DNA of 64,000 bases from Prinia subflava (lineage: Eukaryota; Chordata; Aves; Passeriformes; Cisticolidae): the NCBI RefSeq assembly GCF_021018805.1, contig NW_026960611.1, positions 2,232,001 through 2,296,000 on the forward strand, read 5' to 3'. The translations under genes and the position numbers were made by a program. The notes under the pieces are model-generated. The model was not told the origin of the DNA. It worked only from the letters and a program-made list of their open reading frames with translations, and ran no database searches. Below are positions 21,038 through 32,270 of the stretch, piece by piece. Every line of letters begins with the position of its first letter. The stretch's first letter is position 1.

Positions 21038-21547
21038 TCAACCCAGAAATTTGCGAACTCGTTTCTTATTCATTTGAATATCCTCTTGGACTATTTGAGC
21101 CAATTGTGAGAGACCATTCTGTCCTTCCCAAGCCCGAGTCAGATTTACAAGTACCCAAAGTTCAGATCTTCTTTTAAATGGAAGAAGGACAGAATAGTTA
21201 CGCATATCTTCATAGGTTATACATGATTTGAAAACAAAAGAATCAGCAGATAAAAAATACAAACCATTTCTATAATCTACCAAAAAATCATTAGCTAAAG
21301 CAAAAACATACGTGTATGAAGTATGCATCATTAGTAAATGTTCCTCCAGCAGTGTTAAATTAGCAATTGTAGCATTCTTATCTAATTTTACTTGGTATAT
21401 CCTATTGCCAAAAGCAGGTAACAATATTTCCCACAACTGTTTGTTCACACGGGACTGATTATTACCTAAATAATACTGAATTAATGATCCGGCCTTCCCA
21501 CCATAATGCCAAACAATACTGTGGTTTGCCTTTTGGGATGGGAACAT
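21038..21547 (-). pseudogene. env: env surface subunit fragment, ERVK G
   Basis: A 169-residue frame. Its end carries the betaretroviral pattern RRSELWVLVNLTRAWE followed by a basic cleavage-like stretch (KKRVRK). The first part does not look like an intact SU amino end and abuts RT near 21560, so a deletion joined pol to env. Several N-glycosylation sites (NQS, NAT, NLT) are present. Function is inferred from family pattern only. Confidence 0.7.
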
Positions 21548-21559
21548 TCGATGTTCTTA

Positions 21560-22560
21560 TACATCACATTGACCAATAAGAGCATTGGGTTGGAACGACT
21601 GCAGAATCACAAACAGCCCCAAAGGCAAATCTGGGTTTCATCATGTGGCAAAGGACTTATTGATTTTATTACTTACAGTTGCTAAAGCCTTTTGGGCAGT
21701 TTTTGTCAACTGCCTAGGGGAATTGAGGTCTGGGTCCCCTTATAACAATTGAAATAAGGGGGATAATTCCTCTGTGGTGATTGCTAACAAAGGGGGAATC
21801 CAATTAATAGTGCCTAATAACTTTTGCAAATCATTCAATGTGTGTCTGTTGGTTTTTAGGGTTACTGGCTGTGGGGTGACTGTTGTCTCTAATAATTTGA
21901 AACCTAGGTATTTCCAGGGAGGTTCTATTTGAATTTTTTTTTTTTTGTGGCCATGTACAAGCCTCTGCTGGCAAGTGTTATCTTTAAAGCATCAAGACAG
22001 TCACACAGTAATGGAGAATTGTCAGAAGCAATTAAAATATTGTCCATGTAGTGGTACATCAAAACAGATGGATATATTTGACGTACTGGTTGTATCACTG
22101 AGTGAATGACGAATTGACAGATAGTAGGACTGTTTTCATACCTTGAGGTAGCCCAACCCAGTGGTATCATTCCTTGGGGAGTCTCATGATTGACAGATGG
22201 TAAAGAAAAGGTAAATTTAGGTGCATAGTCAGGATGCAAAGGAATTGTAAAAAAGCAGTCTTTTAAGTCAATTATTGCTAATTCCCAGTGTTCTAGAATC
22301 ATTGTGGGGTTAGGTATTCCTGGCTGTAATGCCCCCCTAGGTGAAATGACTGCGCCAACTGCCCTGAGATCCTGTAAAAGCTTCCACTTTCCCGATTTCT
22401 TAGGAATAATGAAAATAGGTGTGTTCCAATGGCTGGTGGAAGGGACTATGTGACCTGAAAGTAATTGTTCTTATGCAGGGATCTGGGCTTGATGAAACTG
22501 CTTGTTTTTCAGGAGCCACTGATCTATCCAGATTGGCCTGTTTGAAAGCCAAGTCAGTTT
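21560..22560 (-). pseudogene. pol: RT fragment, ERVK G
   Basis: RT with the start pattern WIDQW near 22510, a palm segment with LHPDYAPKFTF, and the active site as YMDN in place of YMDD in a 125-residue frame (22302-21925). Thumb traces (LSPLFQLL) follow to about 21700. Frames change and stops occur around 22320-22470. The altered catalytic box indicates a dead enzyme. RNase H and integrase are missing. Confidence 0.85.
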
Positions 22561-22794
22561 AAGAAATGACTTTTCAACAATGGCCCCCATCAAAAATGTG
22601 TTGAAATTATCAAATCTCATGGTGTCATCAGGTCTCGCCCCCATAGAGTGGCTGGGATCAGGAATACATACAGTCGCAAGGTGGGAGTCTTGCCGTCTGG
22701 GCTGATGATTTTCAGTTTCTTTGTGGATTGCCAGGGAATATGCTGACCTCCAATGCCTGCTATGATCACAGTTCAGGGTACCAGAGGCCACTCA

Positions 22795-22870
22795 GGGGGC
22801 CAGTCCTTTTGGGATATGATGGAAACCTGCTCCAGTGTCAACCAAACCTGTAAAAGACTTAGATTCTATT
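22795..22870 (-). pseudogene. pro: Protease fragment, ERVK G
   Basis: Short piece with the aspartic protease signature GLVDTGAGFHHI in the frame closed by a stop near 22795. It lies between dUTPase and RT, in the betaretroviral order. Confidence 0.75.
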
Positions 22871-23003
22871 TGACAAGTGAGTGATGGTTGTTGTACCCCT
22901 ATGACTTCCGACCAAAATATTTGTGTGGTGCCTGTGCTCCCAAATCCTCCTGCATCTCATTGTCGCTGTAAGATTGGTGCTGAACAGGGAATTGCTGGCA
23001 GTG

Positions 23004-23295
23004 GTATTAATTGTGCCAGTCGTTTCCCTGTGCCACAGTACAGGGGGGATTAGGTGTCCAAGCCATGATTTTAATTTCCCCTTTATAGTCAGCATCAATG
23101 ATTCCTGGTAATATAAATAGTCCTTTGCAAGTGGTAGAGGAGTGTCCCAGGAGTAAAGCATGTGTTTGAAAAGGCAGTCGCCTGCACACATAGGTGGGCA
23201 GCTGGTGAACCGCCATATCCTTCAGGGTTGTGGTAGTGCTGACAGCCAGGTCCAGGCTGGTACTCCCAGGGATGCCCCTTGCAAGGCTTGTGCTT
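23004..23295 (-). pseudogene. Retroviral dUTPase, ERVK G
   Basis: dUTPase lowers dUTP during reverse transcription and is encoded in the pro frame of betaretroviruses. The conserved segment PGIIDADYKGEIKIMAW is clear at about 23100-23055. The amino motif near 23285 lies upstream of the first methionine in the same frame. A stop ends it near 23007, before the protease. Confidence 0.85.
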
Positions 23296-23554
23296 GTATT
23301 GGAGTCTGATTGAGTGTGGTCCTGTTGGATTGGGGGGCACCAGACTGCATGCCTGCCTTTGAGTTTCCCTGCTGTAGAAGAAGGTTGCCATATTTGTCAT
23401 ATTTAGACCGGCACTGATTGCTCCAATGAAACTCCTTTTGGCAGCGAGGACAAGGTTTATTGGGCTTTTTATTGCCTCTTTGTCCCATTGGAAATTGCTT
23501 CCTCATATGTCCTTGCTCCCCACAGTCAAAGCACTTAATAGCTGCTCTGACCAC
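23222..23554 (-). pseudogene. gag: gag nucleocapsid, ERVK G
   Basis: Two zinc knuckles. The second, CPRCQKEFHWSNQC, has the full CX2CX4HX4C pattern. The first, CFDCGEQGHMRKQF, lacks its last cysteine. It packages genomic RNA in intact viruses. The frame is open for 110 residues and overlaps the dUTPase frame, as expected for gag and pro. Confidence 0.88.
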
Positions 23555-23563
23555 TTCCAGTTG

Positions 23564-23884
23564 TCAGATTATTGCAGTAGAAATTAGTTCTGCTTTAAAT
23601 TGTTCTGAGCCAATATTAGCGTACACCATGATATAATCAGAAAGTTCAACATCAGCACTATTACTAATTGGGTCCAGGGCTTTTTTACAGTCATTGTTAG
23701 CATTTTCATAAGCAAGAGATTTTAAGACAGCATCAGCTACTTCCTGCATAACAATTTGCTGCTTAACAGCAGATTGTAATAAATCAATAAAGGTAAAATA
23801 TGGTTCCTGAGGCCCCTGACACACAGCAGCAAAACAGACTAATTTTTTTGTATCAGATACTTTTCTTAGCACACGCATGGCCAT
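23564..23884 (-). pseudogene. gag: gag capsid C-terminal part, ERVK G
   Basis: Major homology region recognisable in QGPQEPYFTFIDLLQSAV, followed by a helix with LAYENANNDCKKAL. Open for 106 residues. It is in line with the nucleocapsid frame but separated from it by a stop. The capsid amino half is missing because a class I LTR begins at 23976. Confidence 0.85.
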
Positions 23885-23975
23885 AACAGTAGATTGATCC
23901 TACACTTGTGGTGGGAGTCTTGTGTCTGAACAATAGTGTACATTTCTGTGTCAGAGAGCTGTGATGAAGTGATAT

Positions 23976-24488
23976 TGTTGCCTTTTTTCAACCTGGAAAT
24001 GAAACTCGAGACAATTTTAGAAAGAAGATAATATAAAAGAGGATCTTTATTTGAAGGGTTTCGGGGACAGTTATGGAAAGATGTCCACAAAAGCTCACCC
24101 CCCAGGGATAAGTATATTTTTATAGGTTTTAGGAAATTAGCATAATTGATAAAAAGCACCAATTAGGAGAACAACTGGTGATGCAGTTTCTCCCCAGGTC
24201 AGTCCCATTCTCTGGAGTCCCCCTCCCTCAGCCCTACCTGAGCTTTGTTCATGAAATGTATCTCGAAGAGTTGTTCTCAGCCTTGGTTCCCAGGAAGAAC
24301 CAAGATAGGATAGGGGCCTTGTATCCCCCGGGGCTTGGAGCTCTGGAATTTTTGTCTTTCTGCCTAGGGAAAGGCCATGGAAAAGTACTAGGAAAACTGG
24401 TCACTAATGCAATAGGCTACAAAGTTAAAAATATATGACCAAAGAATACAGAGAACATATTAAAAAAAAGGGCAAAACCCAAATGGCA
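23976..24488 (-). mobile_element. 3' LTR of class I fragment F
   Basis: It runs from TGTTGCCTTTTTTC to AAATGGCA, with TTTATT (AATAAA on the minus strand) near 24049. The minus-strand neighbour TCTAAAAAGGGGGAGAAT is a polypurine tract, so it is a 3' LTR of the fragment on its right. Confidence 0.75.
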
Positions 24489-24529
24489 TAATTCTCCCCC
24501 TTTTTAGAGACTAAAAAGACACTACCTTG

Positions 24530-24930
24530 TCTAGTCTCTACTCCATATTTAATCATGCTACTGATTTACACAACCAGCTATCTCACTGGTTATTATACAC
24601 ATGCCAACTATAACTACAGCTACTATGAGCACTTCTTTCATCCAGGCCCAGTTTGGTAACCATGATGTGAATTTATTGAAGATATTCAAGGTTCAGTGAG
24701 CTCCTTTGAGAGCTATCTTCTGTAGAATTTGATTTTGCTTTCAAGTTTCACCCATATCCTTAATAATTCTTTCACTCTGATTTGCATAAGAACAACAACC
24801 AGTGTTAATGATTTTGTGGCTAGTAGGAAATTAAGAGCCATTCTGTTTTGCAAATCTATACCAGACAAATCATGGACTTCTTGTAAGGCCAAAATTGCAT
24901 TTGAAGTTTGTTTTTTCAATATGTTTATTA
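24530..24930 (-). pseudogene. env: env TM fragment, class I F
   Basis: It shows LQNRMALNFLL, the immunosuppressive-domain region of gamma- and alpharetroviral TM proteins, in a 68-residue frame (24919-24713). The following cysteine pair is in a shifted frame, so an indel breaks the gene. SU is mostly missing between here and integrase. Confidence 0.75.
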
Positions 24931-25224
24931 GCTCTTAATATAATTAAATATTATATTTGGAAATACAGCCCCATGGGCACAGGCCTGATTTTTATCTTGG
25001 GACATTTTTTAGGCCAAATTCTCATATCCAATACCACCCTGACAAGTTGGTCTTATGAAGAGCTTTTGGATACATTTTGGACTAGAGCTACATGCAAATT
25101 TTAGGGTCAAATTTGAATCATGGTTACCAACTGTGCAGATAACAGGCACAAAAGAACAATTTAAATCACATCATCCTAATTTGTATCAGTCTTTGTTTTC
25201 TAGTTGTCTCAGGAACCAAGGTCT

Positions 25225-26070
25225 GCCTAACCCTGGAGCACTGAATTCAGGGTTCTTTGCCAGCACCTCTGATTTCGGTGAAGGTAGTCAGCACTTGGAA
25301 TGGCCCTTTCCACTTAGCTTGTAAGGTTACTGTCTTTCCATTTAACATAGTTTCCAGGCTGGAACAGATGGGCAGGTGTGTCCAGAATTATCTATCTGGA
25401 TAACATGATGAATCTCTGGAGTTCCTGCAAAGTGGAACTTAAAAGCTGTTAAATACCTCAGTAAGTCAAATTTCTCCTCCTATGAATTTCTCCTCTAATA
25501 TACACAATTTGATATGGCCTGCCATGCAGTATTTCATAAGGACTCATGTTGTCTCTCTGTCTTGGTTGCATGCAGATTCTCAGCAAGGCTATGGGCAAGA
25601 CTAGAACCCATGTCATGCATGTTTCTTGACAAATTTCATTAATGTGTGTTTTGAGGGTTCTATCTATACATTTAGCCTTACTACTCATCTGGGATATGTA
25701 GGGAATTTACAGATCTCAAACAATTCCCAACATTTGACTAGCTTCCCCAATTACTGGGGGACCAACCCCAAACTTTTGGAATTATATGACTGAGTAAAAC
25801 TTTCCCCACCTCTTTTGCTGTGTTAATGTGACAGGGTAAGCCTCAGTTTGTCTGCTAAAGGCGTCAACTAACACTAATACATACCTGTTTCCTTCTTTGC
25901 TTGGTAACTCAGCAGAATCTATTTGCCAATAATCTCCAGGAAAATCTCCTGTCTGTTGTTTCTAACACAACACTTTTGCCCATGTTTGGGTTGTTTTTAT
26001 AGCAGATTTCACATTTGTTTGTTATAGACTGTACAATATTAGTAATTTCCTTTTCTATTATTACTTTCTT
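25225..26070 (-). pseudogene. pol: Integrase fragment, class I F
   Basis: Gammaretrovirus-type integrase. The core is near 25930-25800, with a DYWQIDS-type segment and YVLVLVDAFS. The segment ICQETCMTWVLVLPIALLRI and SPYEILHGRPY are in an open frame at 25688-25458. The C-terminal WKGPFQV is near 25315. Stops and frame changes lie between the pieces. The upstream end is cut by another LTR. Confidence 0.82.
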
Positions 26071-26123
26071 CAGATGTATCAAAAGGTCCTCTGTTCTCCT
26101 ATGAGTATCTTTATATTCTCACT

Positions 26124-26465
26124 GTGATGGGATGTCACTGTTAATGGATACAGGGACGTGACATTAACACACTGAGGATCATGTGGCAACAGCATCATTT
26201 ATTGTTTGGCAGCTCCTTTTATAGGGTTTTCAAATTTCCCGTGCTTATAAACATGACTGGTCAAGGGTCTTAACTCTGCCTAGCTCATTGACCAATGATA
26301 TGGGTGTATTTGTGCTTCACAGGGGTTGGCTGAGGGCCTCTGACTGGGTTTGAATCTGACCTATTCTTGTCATCTCCAGGGACTTGTTTATTTAGAGCTA
26401 GGCTGGTCAAGCTGGTATCTGTTAAGCCAAATCATCTGTGCAGATATAGTCCAGCTATATCTGTC
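26124..26465 (-). mobile_element. Probable solo LTR (family X), minus
   Basis: About 340 bp from TGTGATGGGATG to TATATCTGTCA, with TTTATTG near 26198 and a TATA-like CTTTTATAGGG near 26215. The ends are guessed from TG/CA; no TSD was found. Confidence 0.45.
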
Positions 26466-26474
26466 ATAGTTCCC

Positions 26475-26803
26475 TATCACCGCGGGGCCTGACCAGAAAT
26501 GAGACTTGGGGACAGATCTTGGTTCATCAAGCATGCAGGGCAGGAAGACCACGTTTATTTACAAAAACCCAGTTTTATACATTTCCTATGAGGCCTGTGG
26601 ATTGGAGGATGGAGTTCCCACCTCCCCACCAGATTGGCCAAGGAGGCTGTCATTCAACCTCTCCTTCTCCTTGAGAAGGAATTCATAAAAAGGGCAGTGT
26701 TTACAAAACATGGTCCTGTGTTTATATTCATGAGCGCGAGAAACTGCACATTTCTCCTTTAATATGAACGCTCAGCAAACCAGGAAAAAACCTCATGGCA
26801 ACA
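26475..26803 (-). mobile_element. Family-H LTR, minus
   Basis: It runs from TATCACCG to CATGGCAACA, with the family hallmark CCTATGAGGCCTGTGGATTG and AATAAA on the minus strand (TTTATTTAC). Flanks GTTCCC and GTTCTC could be a 6-bp TSD. The right flank is also purine-rich on the minus strand (GAGAAGGGAGAAC), which would make it the 3' LTR of the ERVK on its right. Both readings are possible. Confidence 0.8.
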
Positions 26804-27000
26804 GTTCTCCCTTCTCAGTTTAATAAAAATGCAAAGTGTCCTCTGTTATCTTACCTGCAAAGGCCCTTTGCCAATAAGATGACAGGACAGCATGATGACA
26901 CATAATTTTACCTAACTTCACGAGCTTAGCCTCTCTTAGCCAGTGATGCATCCCATATACTACTGAAAATGTTACATCTGTTCCCAGGAGCTGTTAGGCA
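26804..27000. other. Unassigned interior of ERVK J
   Basis: No env pattern is visible between integrase and the family-H LTR. Confidence 0.35.
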
Positions 27001-27900
27001 GGTTTACTAACAATACAAGCTTTCAAATTGGCACACCACAGGCTTACTACTAGAAGTTAGAAAAATTTACAGCTTAACTCTATGAACAAGAAACATTTCA
27101 ACTTCAGAACCGTGGAAAAATCAAATAACAGGGAAAGCAACTTGTCCAGTTTAGGTTTTTGCCTTAAACTTGTTATCTCAAAAAGTCTTAGATTACTATG
27201 TATTGATTGCATAAGTCATTTAACTTAATGCTCTACGATGTCTGCTGGAGCTTCATCAGGAAGATGTCTTTGGTCTAGAGTAGGATGCAGAGCAGAATGA
27301 ATACATTTGGTGGGTATCTACCGTGTTTCAGTGTCTGTGGAAACACAGGCATACTCACGTTCTTGTGTAATGAGGTCTCATGGACCTTCGCACTTTCTCG
27401 TGATAATGTTTTTTACTATTATTTTAAGTTTAGGTGACTGGGCATCTCTAGATGACTGTAGTGATAGGAAATGATTTAAGATTACTGGATTTTAAGATTG
27501 TTCTGGTACTGTTAAGTAGTTTACCCTATAAACAGCTTTTGCTATTTTACTCTGTGGAGTTTCACTACTCATTCTTCCTTTTTGTTTATCTAAGATGTTT
27601 TTTAAAGTGCTATGTCCTTGTTTTACAATGGCCTGTCTAGTTGGTAAATGAGCTATACTGGTTTGGTGTGACACACCCCAGAGCTGTAGAAATTTTTTAG
27701 TTTTTTGTGATGTGCATGTAGGTCTAATATCTGATTTGATTTTATGAGTGATACTTATAGCAGCAAAAGCTAATTGCTAATGTTCAATGGCATCTCGGCC
27801 TTTTTTTTCGAGTGGATTGATGCTCATATGGCAGAGGAAAAAGTATCAATTGATACATGCACATATTTTAACTATCCAAACTTAGGAATATAGGTGACAT
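27000..27900 (-). pseudogene. pol: Integrase remnant, ERVK J
   Basis: Betaretrovirus-type integrase. The frame 27674-27492 shows RQAIVKQGHSTLKNILDKQ and TPQSKIAKAVYRVN, typical of the catalytic glutamate helix and the following segment. The glutamate position in this copy is not clearly kept. The remaining parts are in broken frames. It sits directly downstream of RNase H and upstream of a family-H LTR. Confidence 0.75.
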
Positions 27901-27924
27901 CAGTCTGCCAGATTTGTAAGGCTT

Positions 27925-28260
27925 TTAAGCCTTATTTGTTTGTGCATTGCTCTCTGTAATAAAACTTGGGAGATTTGTGTGGCTTCCAATGTGTAGAATG
28001 TAGTACGGGTAATTTCTTGTTTGGATGGTGTGGTATAAAGTTTCTAGTAGGCTAAATAACCATGCATTGTATTTTTTTTTCAACAGAGCTCCGTCTAATC
28101 TTTGTATTATGTTAGCAACATACACAGAGTCAGTGACAATATTTAAACGAGTATGAGGAAAATGCTGAAAAGCTATAGCTACAGCATGTAGTTCTACTAA
28201 CTGAGGTGATCTATTTTTATAACCTTTTAATGTTTGCTATTTGCTTTCTTCTTTCTATGT
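27925..28260 (-). pseudogene. pol: RNase H fragment, ERVK J
   Basis: Minus-strand reading around 28230-28100 gives QLVELHAVAIAF and then TDSVYVANI, the second and third active-site blocks of RNase H. A stop or frame change follows and the 66-residue frame 28125-27925 carries on. Its upstream half lies 7.6 kb away at 35930, because the gag-only provirus H inserted here. Confidence 0.82.
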
Positions 28261-28585
28261 CACAATTGCCTTTCTTGTTTTCCTAGAACTATCATTAAAC
28301 ACAGTAATATATTTTAAGGATGTGCCACTGTTTAGGGGTTATCACCGTGGAGGCCTAGCCAGAAAACAGACTGGGGACACAGATCTGGGTGCAACAAAGC
28401 AGCAGGGCAGAAGGCCCCGGTTTATTTACAAAAACCTACTTTTATATTTTTCCTATGAGGCCTGTGGATTGAAGGGAGGAATTCCCATCTCCCCACCACA
28501 TTGGTTAAGGAGACTGTCATTCAACCTCCCCTTCTCCTTGAGAAAGAATTCATAACAAGGGCAGTGTTTACAAAACATGGTCCTG

Positions 28586-28920
28586 TGTTGCTATGGTTTT
28601 CGGACGGCACAGAAATAACAACATGACTCTCCATGATGGTAAAGATGAGAGCAAACTTTATTCTTCTAAATTCTACTTTTATAGAGTAGTTCGGTACAAA
28701 GAACATGATTGGTTATTCAGCGCCTACACTCTTTTGTAAATATTTCTTTCCAGTAAACATGTTGGAAAAACACCACCTGCAGATAGTTTCTCACTTCCCA
28801 AGGTTTGTTTGAATTCCTCTTTAAGATTTCTCAGGCTAACATGAGAAAGTTGCTCGCTTGCCTTTCACACAGACACTAGCAGAGCCTGAAGCCTAAATTC
28901 AGACCAATGTCAGGCCCACA
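28586..28920 (-). mobile_element. 3' LTR of element I
   Basis: It runs TGTTGCTATGG to AGGCCCACA, with TTTATT (polyadenylation signal on the minus strand) near 28660 and CTTTTATAGAG (TATA on the minus strand) near 28676. It is adjacent to the polypurine tract at 28921-28932. Confidence 0.92.
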
Positions 28921-28932
28921 TCTCCCCCTTTT

Positions 28933-29356
28933 AGTTTTTGCTGAGGGCGGCGTCTGTGTCTGTGTCCTCTCCTGCAGGGCCCTTGCAAGAGAAAAAAAGA
29001 CAAACATGACACCAGAAGTCCCATTAGTAATCAACCAATTACTAAACAGAACTTTCATTGGGCACCAACTTAAATGGTCAGGGAAGTTCTGTGGCATTTG
29101 GTGTTGACCCTTCATAACCATGTCCATGCACCAGCGTCAAGCTTAGCTATTTACTAATTCTAATACAGAAAAAAACAAAACATCATTAGCCTGCTCAAAA
29201 ATCGCAGTCTAATTTGTCAAGATCCATCACTCTAGGAATCATCCTTTCAGATAACAAGGGCTTTTTCTGCCTTTTAGCAAAGGACAGTGGTCCCTGCATT
29301 ACACCTGCAACCGCAAACTGATTTAATTTTCCAATTATTTGGACAACCTGAGTTGA

Positions 29357-29390
<34 letters not shown>

Positions 29391-31020
29391 GCAAAAATGC
29401 ATGCGATGTTTGAAAGGGCAGAGACCCATTGCAGGATGTGCAGTATTGGACCATCGTTCACTCAATTGGCCCATGATATCTGTAGGATGTCACCTAGAAA
29501 GAAAAAAAAAAAGAATAAAATTAATAAAATATCAATAAAAAGATATCTGACTCCAAAAAAAATCTACATGATCCCAAAGACCAGAAAGGCAAAAACCACA
29601 AAGTGAAATAACAGCCCTTAATAACTACAAAACATACACCGAAGGCACGTGAAATATTACCTAAAATACAACTACATCTATGTAGGAAACTTAAATGAAA
29701 CAACATCTACTATAAAATTAAAACACATGAAAAGAAAAAGTCCATTGAGACAAGATGTTGATCCTTAGCATCACTGGATGTCTTCTTGAAGCCTGGAGCA
29801 GGGAGTGACTCGAGGATGATCGATGAAAACAGGACCATGGTGCTGACACAGGACTTCTGTTGTCTCCATAACTTCCAACCACATGGTCATCTTTGCAGTC
29901 TATGTGACAGCCAGAAAGGCTATGCAATGTCCCTTTTCACTCCTCAGAGGTGATGGGTAAAACGACTGCTGAACCTGCTAATGATAAAACACAGGCATAT
30001 CTCCTTAAATTAACAAACTTGTCAGGCTCCACTGCCCTAAACTGATAACTTGTCGGACTCCATTATCTAAATTCAACATCCAGGTTTCAGAATTACTTTT
30101 TCTTCAGGTTCATAACATAAATGTTACATTGTTGCATGTTATCTTTTTGATAATAATTTTGATCAGCCCAGGAACTGCAAAAGCTGAAGTGCTTCTTTAC
30201 CAGTGAGATCCTGTTCATCCTTCCCGGGCAGGAATTCCAGGTTCACCTCAAAGATCAATTCAACTATTATATTTAAAGGTCAAATTGTTGAGTCAAATAA
30301 CTCATATGTAATTTTTTGCTAAAACATCTGGGCAAACAGGCAATTCCCATCCAGAGAGAGCCAAGGCATGGCCAGTGCCCAGCTCTAACTGCAGAGGAAT
30401 CCCTTACACCAATTTTAAAAACAAGCTTCTTAAAAATCTTATAATAAGAAACTAATATGGTAATTGACACCTCCTAAATTTGTCAGGGTAGAGATGCTCT
30501 GAGCTCAGCAGGCTCCTGAGATGGTCTGTGACCAGGATTGGAACTGCATCCCAAACCGTCAGGACAGAGGAGGCATTCTTACAAACTCAGATAACCTTGT
30601 CTGGAAATCTGAAAATATTTAGAAAATCATGAATGCAAAACTAGCATAGACAGCTAGAAAACAAGAAAAAATTCTTGGGTGACACGTGTCTTACAGGCAA
30701 TTATAGACAAATAGCAAAGTACATGAGAAGAAGAAGCAGAAGCAGCAGTAGCAGCAGCCGGCTGTAGAACTGTGATAACTTTATCATATCAGTGAATTCA
30801 CATCAAATATCTTAAAAACTGAGATAACACTTAAAACTCATAACCGATGGTTATACTGTAGAATTATTAATAATACTTGTGTTATCTGCAAAAGGCAACA
30901 GAGGTTGCTTATTTGTTTTTGTATTTCTTGTCATTTTTTTTCTATTATGAACAGGCATTTAAGGCTCCAATTCTGTTCACAGAGACGCCTTGAGAAGAAA
31001 TGTTTTGAGGGAGGGGGGGA
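28933..31020 (-). other. AT-rich non-coding interior of element I
   Basis: About 2.1 kb with no frame over 90 codons that looks like a protein and no retroviral motif. It contains a T run of 29 bases at 29359-29387 (A29 on the element strand) and a GCA/GAA-rich patch near 30730-30765. Confidence 0.6.
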
Positions 31021-31061
31021 GGGAAAAACCCAAACAAAAATCAACTGTCCCTCTAAAAGGA

Positions 31062-31335
31062 AAAGCTTCTGCTCACCTCAAAAGCGGCGAAGCTATTTGG
31101 CCCTCCCTAAGTGGGGCTTTGGGGGCTCAAGGGCCCAGGGCCACCCCGCGGAGCTGGGGGAAATCCAAACAAACGTGGCCCCCATTTCTCTGTAAAAGAA
31201 AAAGCTTCTGCTTGCCTTAAAGGCGGCGAAGCTATTTGGCCCTGCCCTAAGTGGGGCTTTGGGGGCTCAATGGCCCCAGGGCCGCTCCGCAGAGCTGGGG
31301 GAAATCCAAACAAACGTGGCCCCCATTTCTATGTA
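31062..31335 (-). repeat. Tandem duplication of an exon-like unit in element I
   Basis: Two units of about 137-140 bp. On the minus strand the downstream unit starts after a pyrimidine run ending in TTTTCTTTTACAG, contains ATGGGGGCCACG, and ends TTTTGAG-GTGAGCAG. The upstream unit starts after a long T run and ACATAG and ends TTTAAG-GCAAGCAG. Each thus has an acceptor-like start and a donor-like end (GT and GC types). The ATG frames run about 18 and 29 codons, starting M-G-A in both. Confidence 0.7.
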
Positions 31336-31379
31336 AAAAAAAAAAATCAAGCGAAGCAACTCCTACAGCATTATCCGCT

Positions 31380-32270
31380 GTCTAGAGGAACGGCAAGTTC
31401 CTCGTGCCCTATTCGCAGTCAGCCGCTCGGCCCGCAGGGAAGGAGTGGGGGAGCGAACCCCGCCGCTCATGGCGGGGGGAAGGGGGAAAAGGAGCGAGGA
31501 GACCGCTCCTCGGTTCCTATGACGACTTGCTGTGCAAATTCACGCGGGAAGGAAATGAAAACAGCGATGAAGTGTGTGCCGGCGGGGCAGTGGCCGCTGG
31601 CCCCTGTTCTCATCGCTACTGCACACGGCGGGAGAAAACCTCCGCCGGGGGGGAAACGGGGAGGGGACAACGGAGCGGTGCTCGGCGGAGCTCAGCCCGC
31701 CGCCGCCCTGCCGCCGCCTGTCTCAAGCGGAGAGCCGGTGGCCCCCCTCACCGCCCTGGGGGGAAGGGGGGGGGACGAAGAGGCAAAGCTGCTCCAAGCC
31801 GCCCGTCTCAGCGGCACCGCGCGGGGAAGGGATCTGCGCGCCCGCCCGACCCGAGCGCCTGTGGGGAGGGGGGAAAACCGAGTACGGAAAAACGAGAGAG
31901 AGAGAGATTTTGCAGCCGCTGCAGCGCCCTGGAGCAGGGCGGGAGAAAAACCGAGCGAGAGAGAAAGAAGGCAGGGAGATCGCATCCGTGCTGCCATGCC
32001 TGTCTCACCGCACCCCCCCACCCCCGCACAAGGGAAAGAACAAAGTTAAAACACAGAGACACAAAGAAAGACAAGCCCTAAACTCACACAGGCAATCATA
32101 AAAACAAGCACAGGTAATGTTAAAAGCATAAAACACTCATAAAGTGAACTTTTCGCCCTGAACACACAGAAGGATACAGAGGGATCAAAGGTTTTCGATC
32201 CCGGTCCTGTCTGCAGGCCAGATGCTGGGCCACGCCGACGAGGAAAGGATCGTTGTGTCACACTCCGGGT
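31380..32270 (-). other. CpG-rich block in the leader of element I
   Basis: About 0.9 kb of GC-rich, CpG-dense sequence inside an otherwise AT-rich element. Open frames exist on both strands (for example 31111-32049 plus, 312 codons; 31692-32021 minus), but their composition is what GC-rich non-coding DNA gives by chance. It may be captured promoter-like DNA or a decayed proline-rich gag segment. Confidence 0.55.

Larger units (their letters stand above)
19430..23975 (-). mobile_element. ERVK-like provirus (G), decayed and internally deleted, minus
   Basis: In minus order: gag capsid and nucleocapsid, dUTPase, protease, RT, then an abrupt junction to env near 21560 with no RNase H or integrase, then env and the 3' LTR. 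Gag followed by dUTPase and protease, an RT box of the YMDD class and the env pattern fit a betaretrovirus. The 5' end is replaced by a class I LTR at 23976. Confidence 0.85.

Noticed and set aside
24713..24938. Plus-strand 69-codon ORF
   Set aside because: Antisense to the clear env TM motif LQNRMALNFLL.
29359..29387. Poly-T run as the tail of a processed retrocopy
   Set aside because: No gene-like sequence or TSD is attached; it is an internal homopolymer of element I.
31111..32101. Long plus-strand ORFs of 175-312 codons
   Set aside because: GC-rich, low-complexity composition, antisense to element I, open in several frames at once; no motif.
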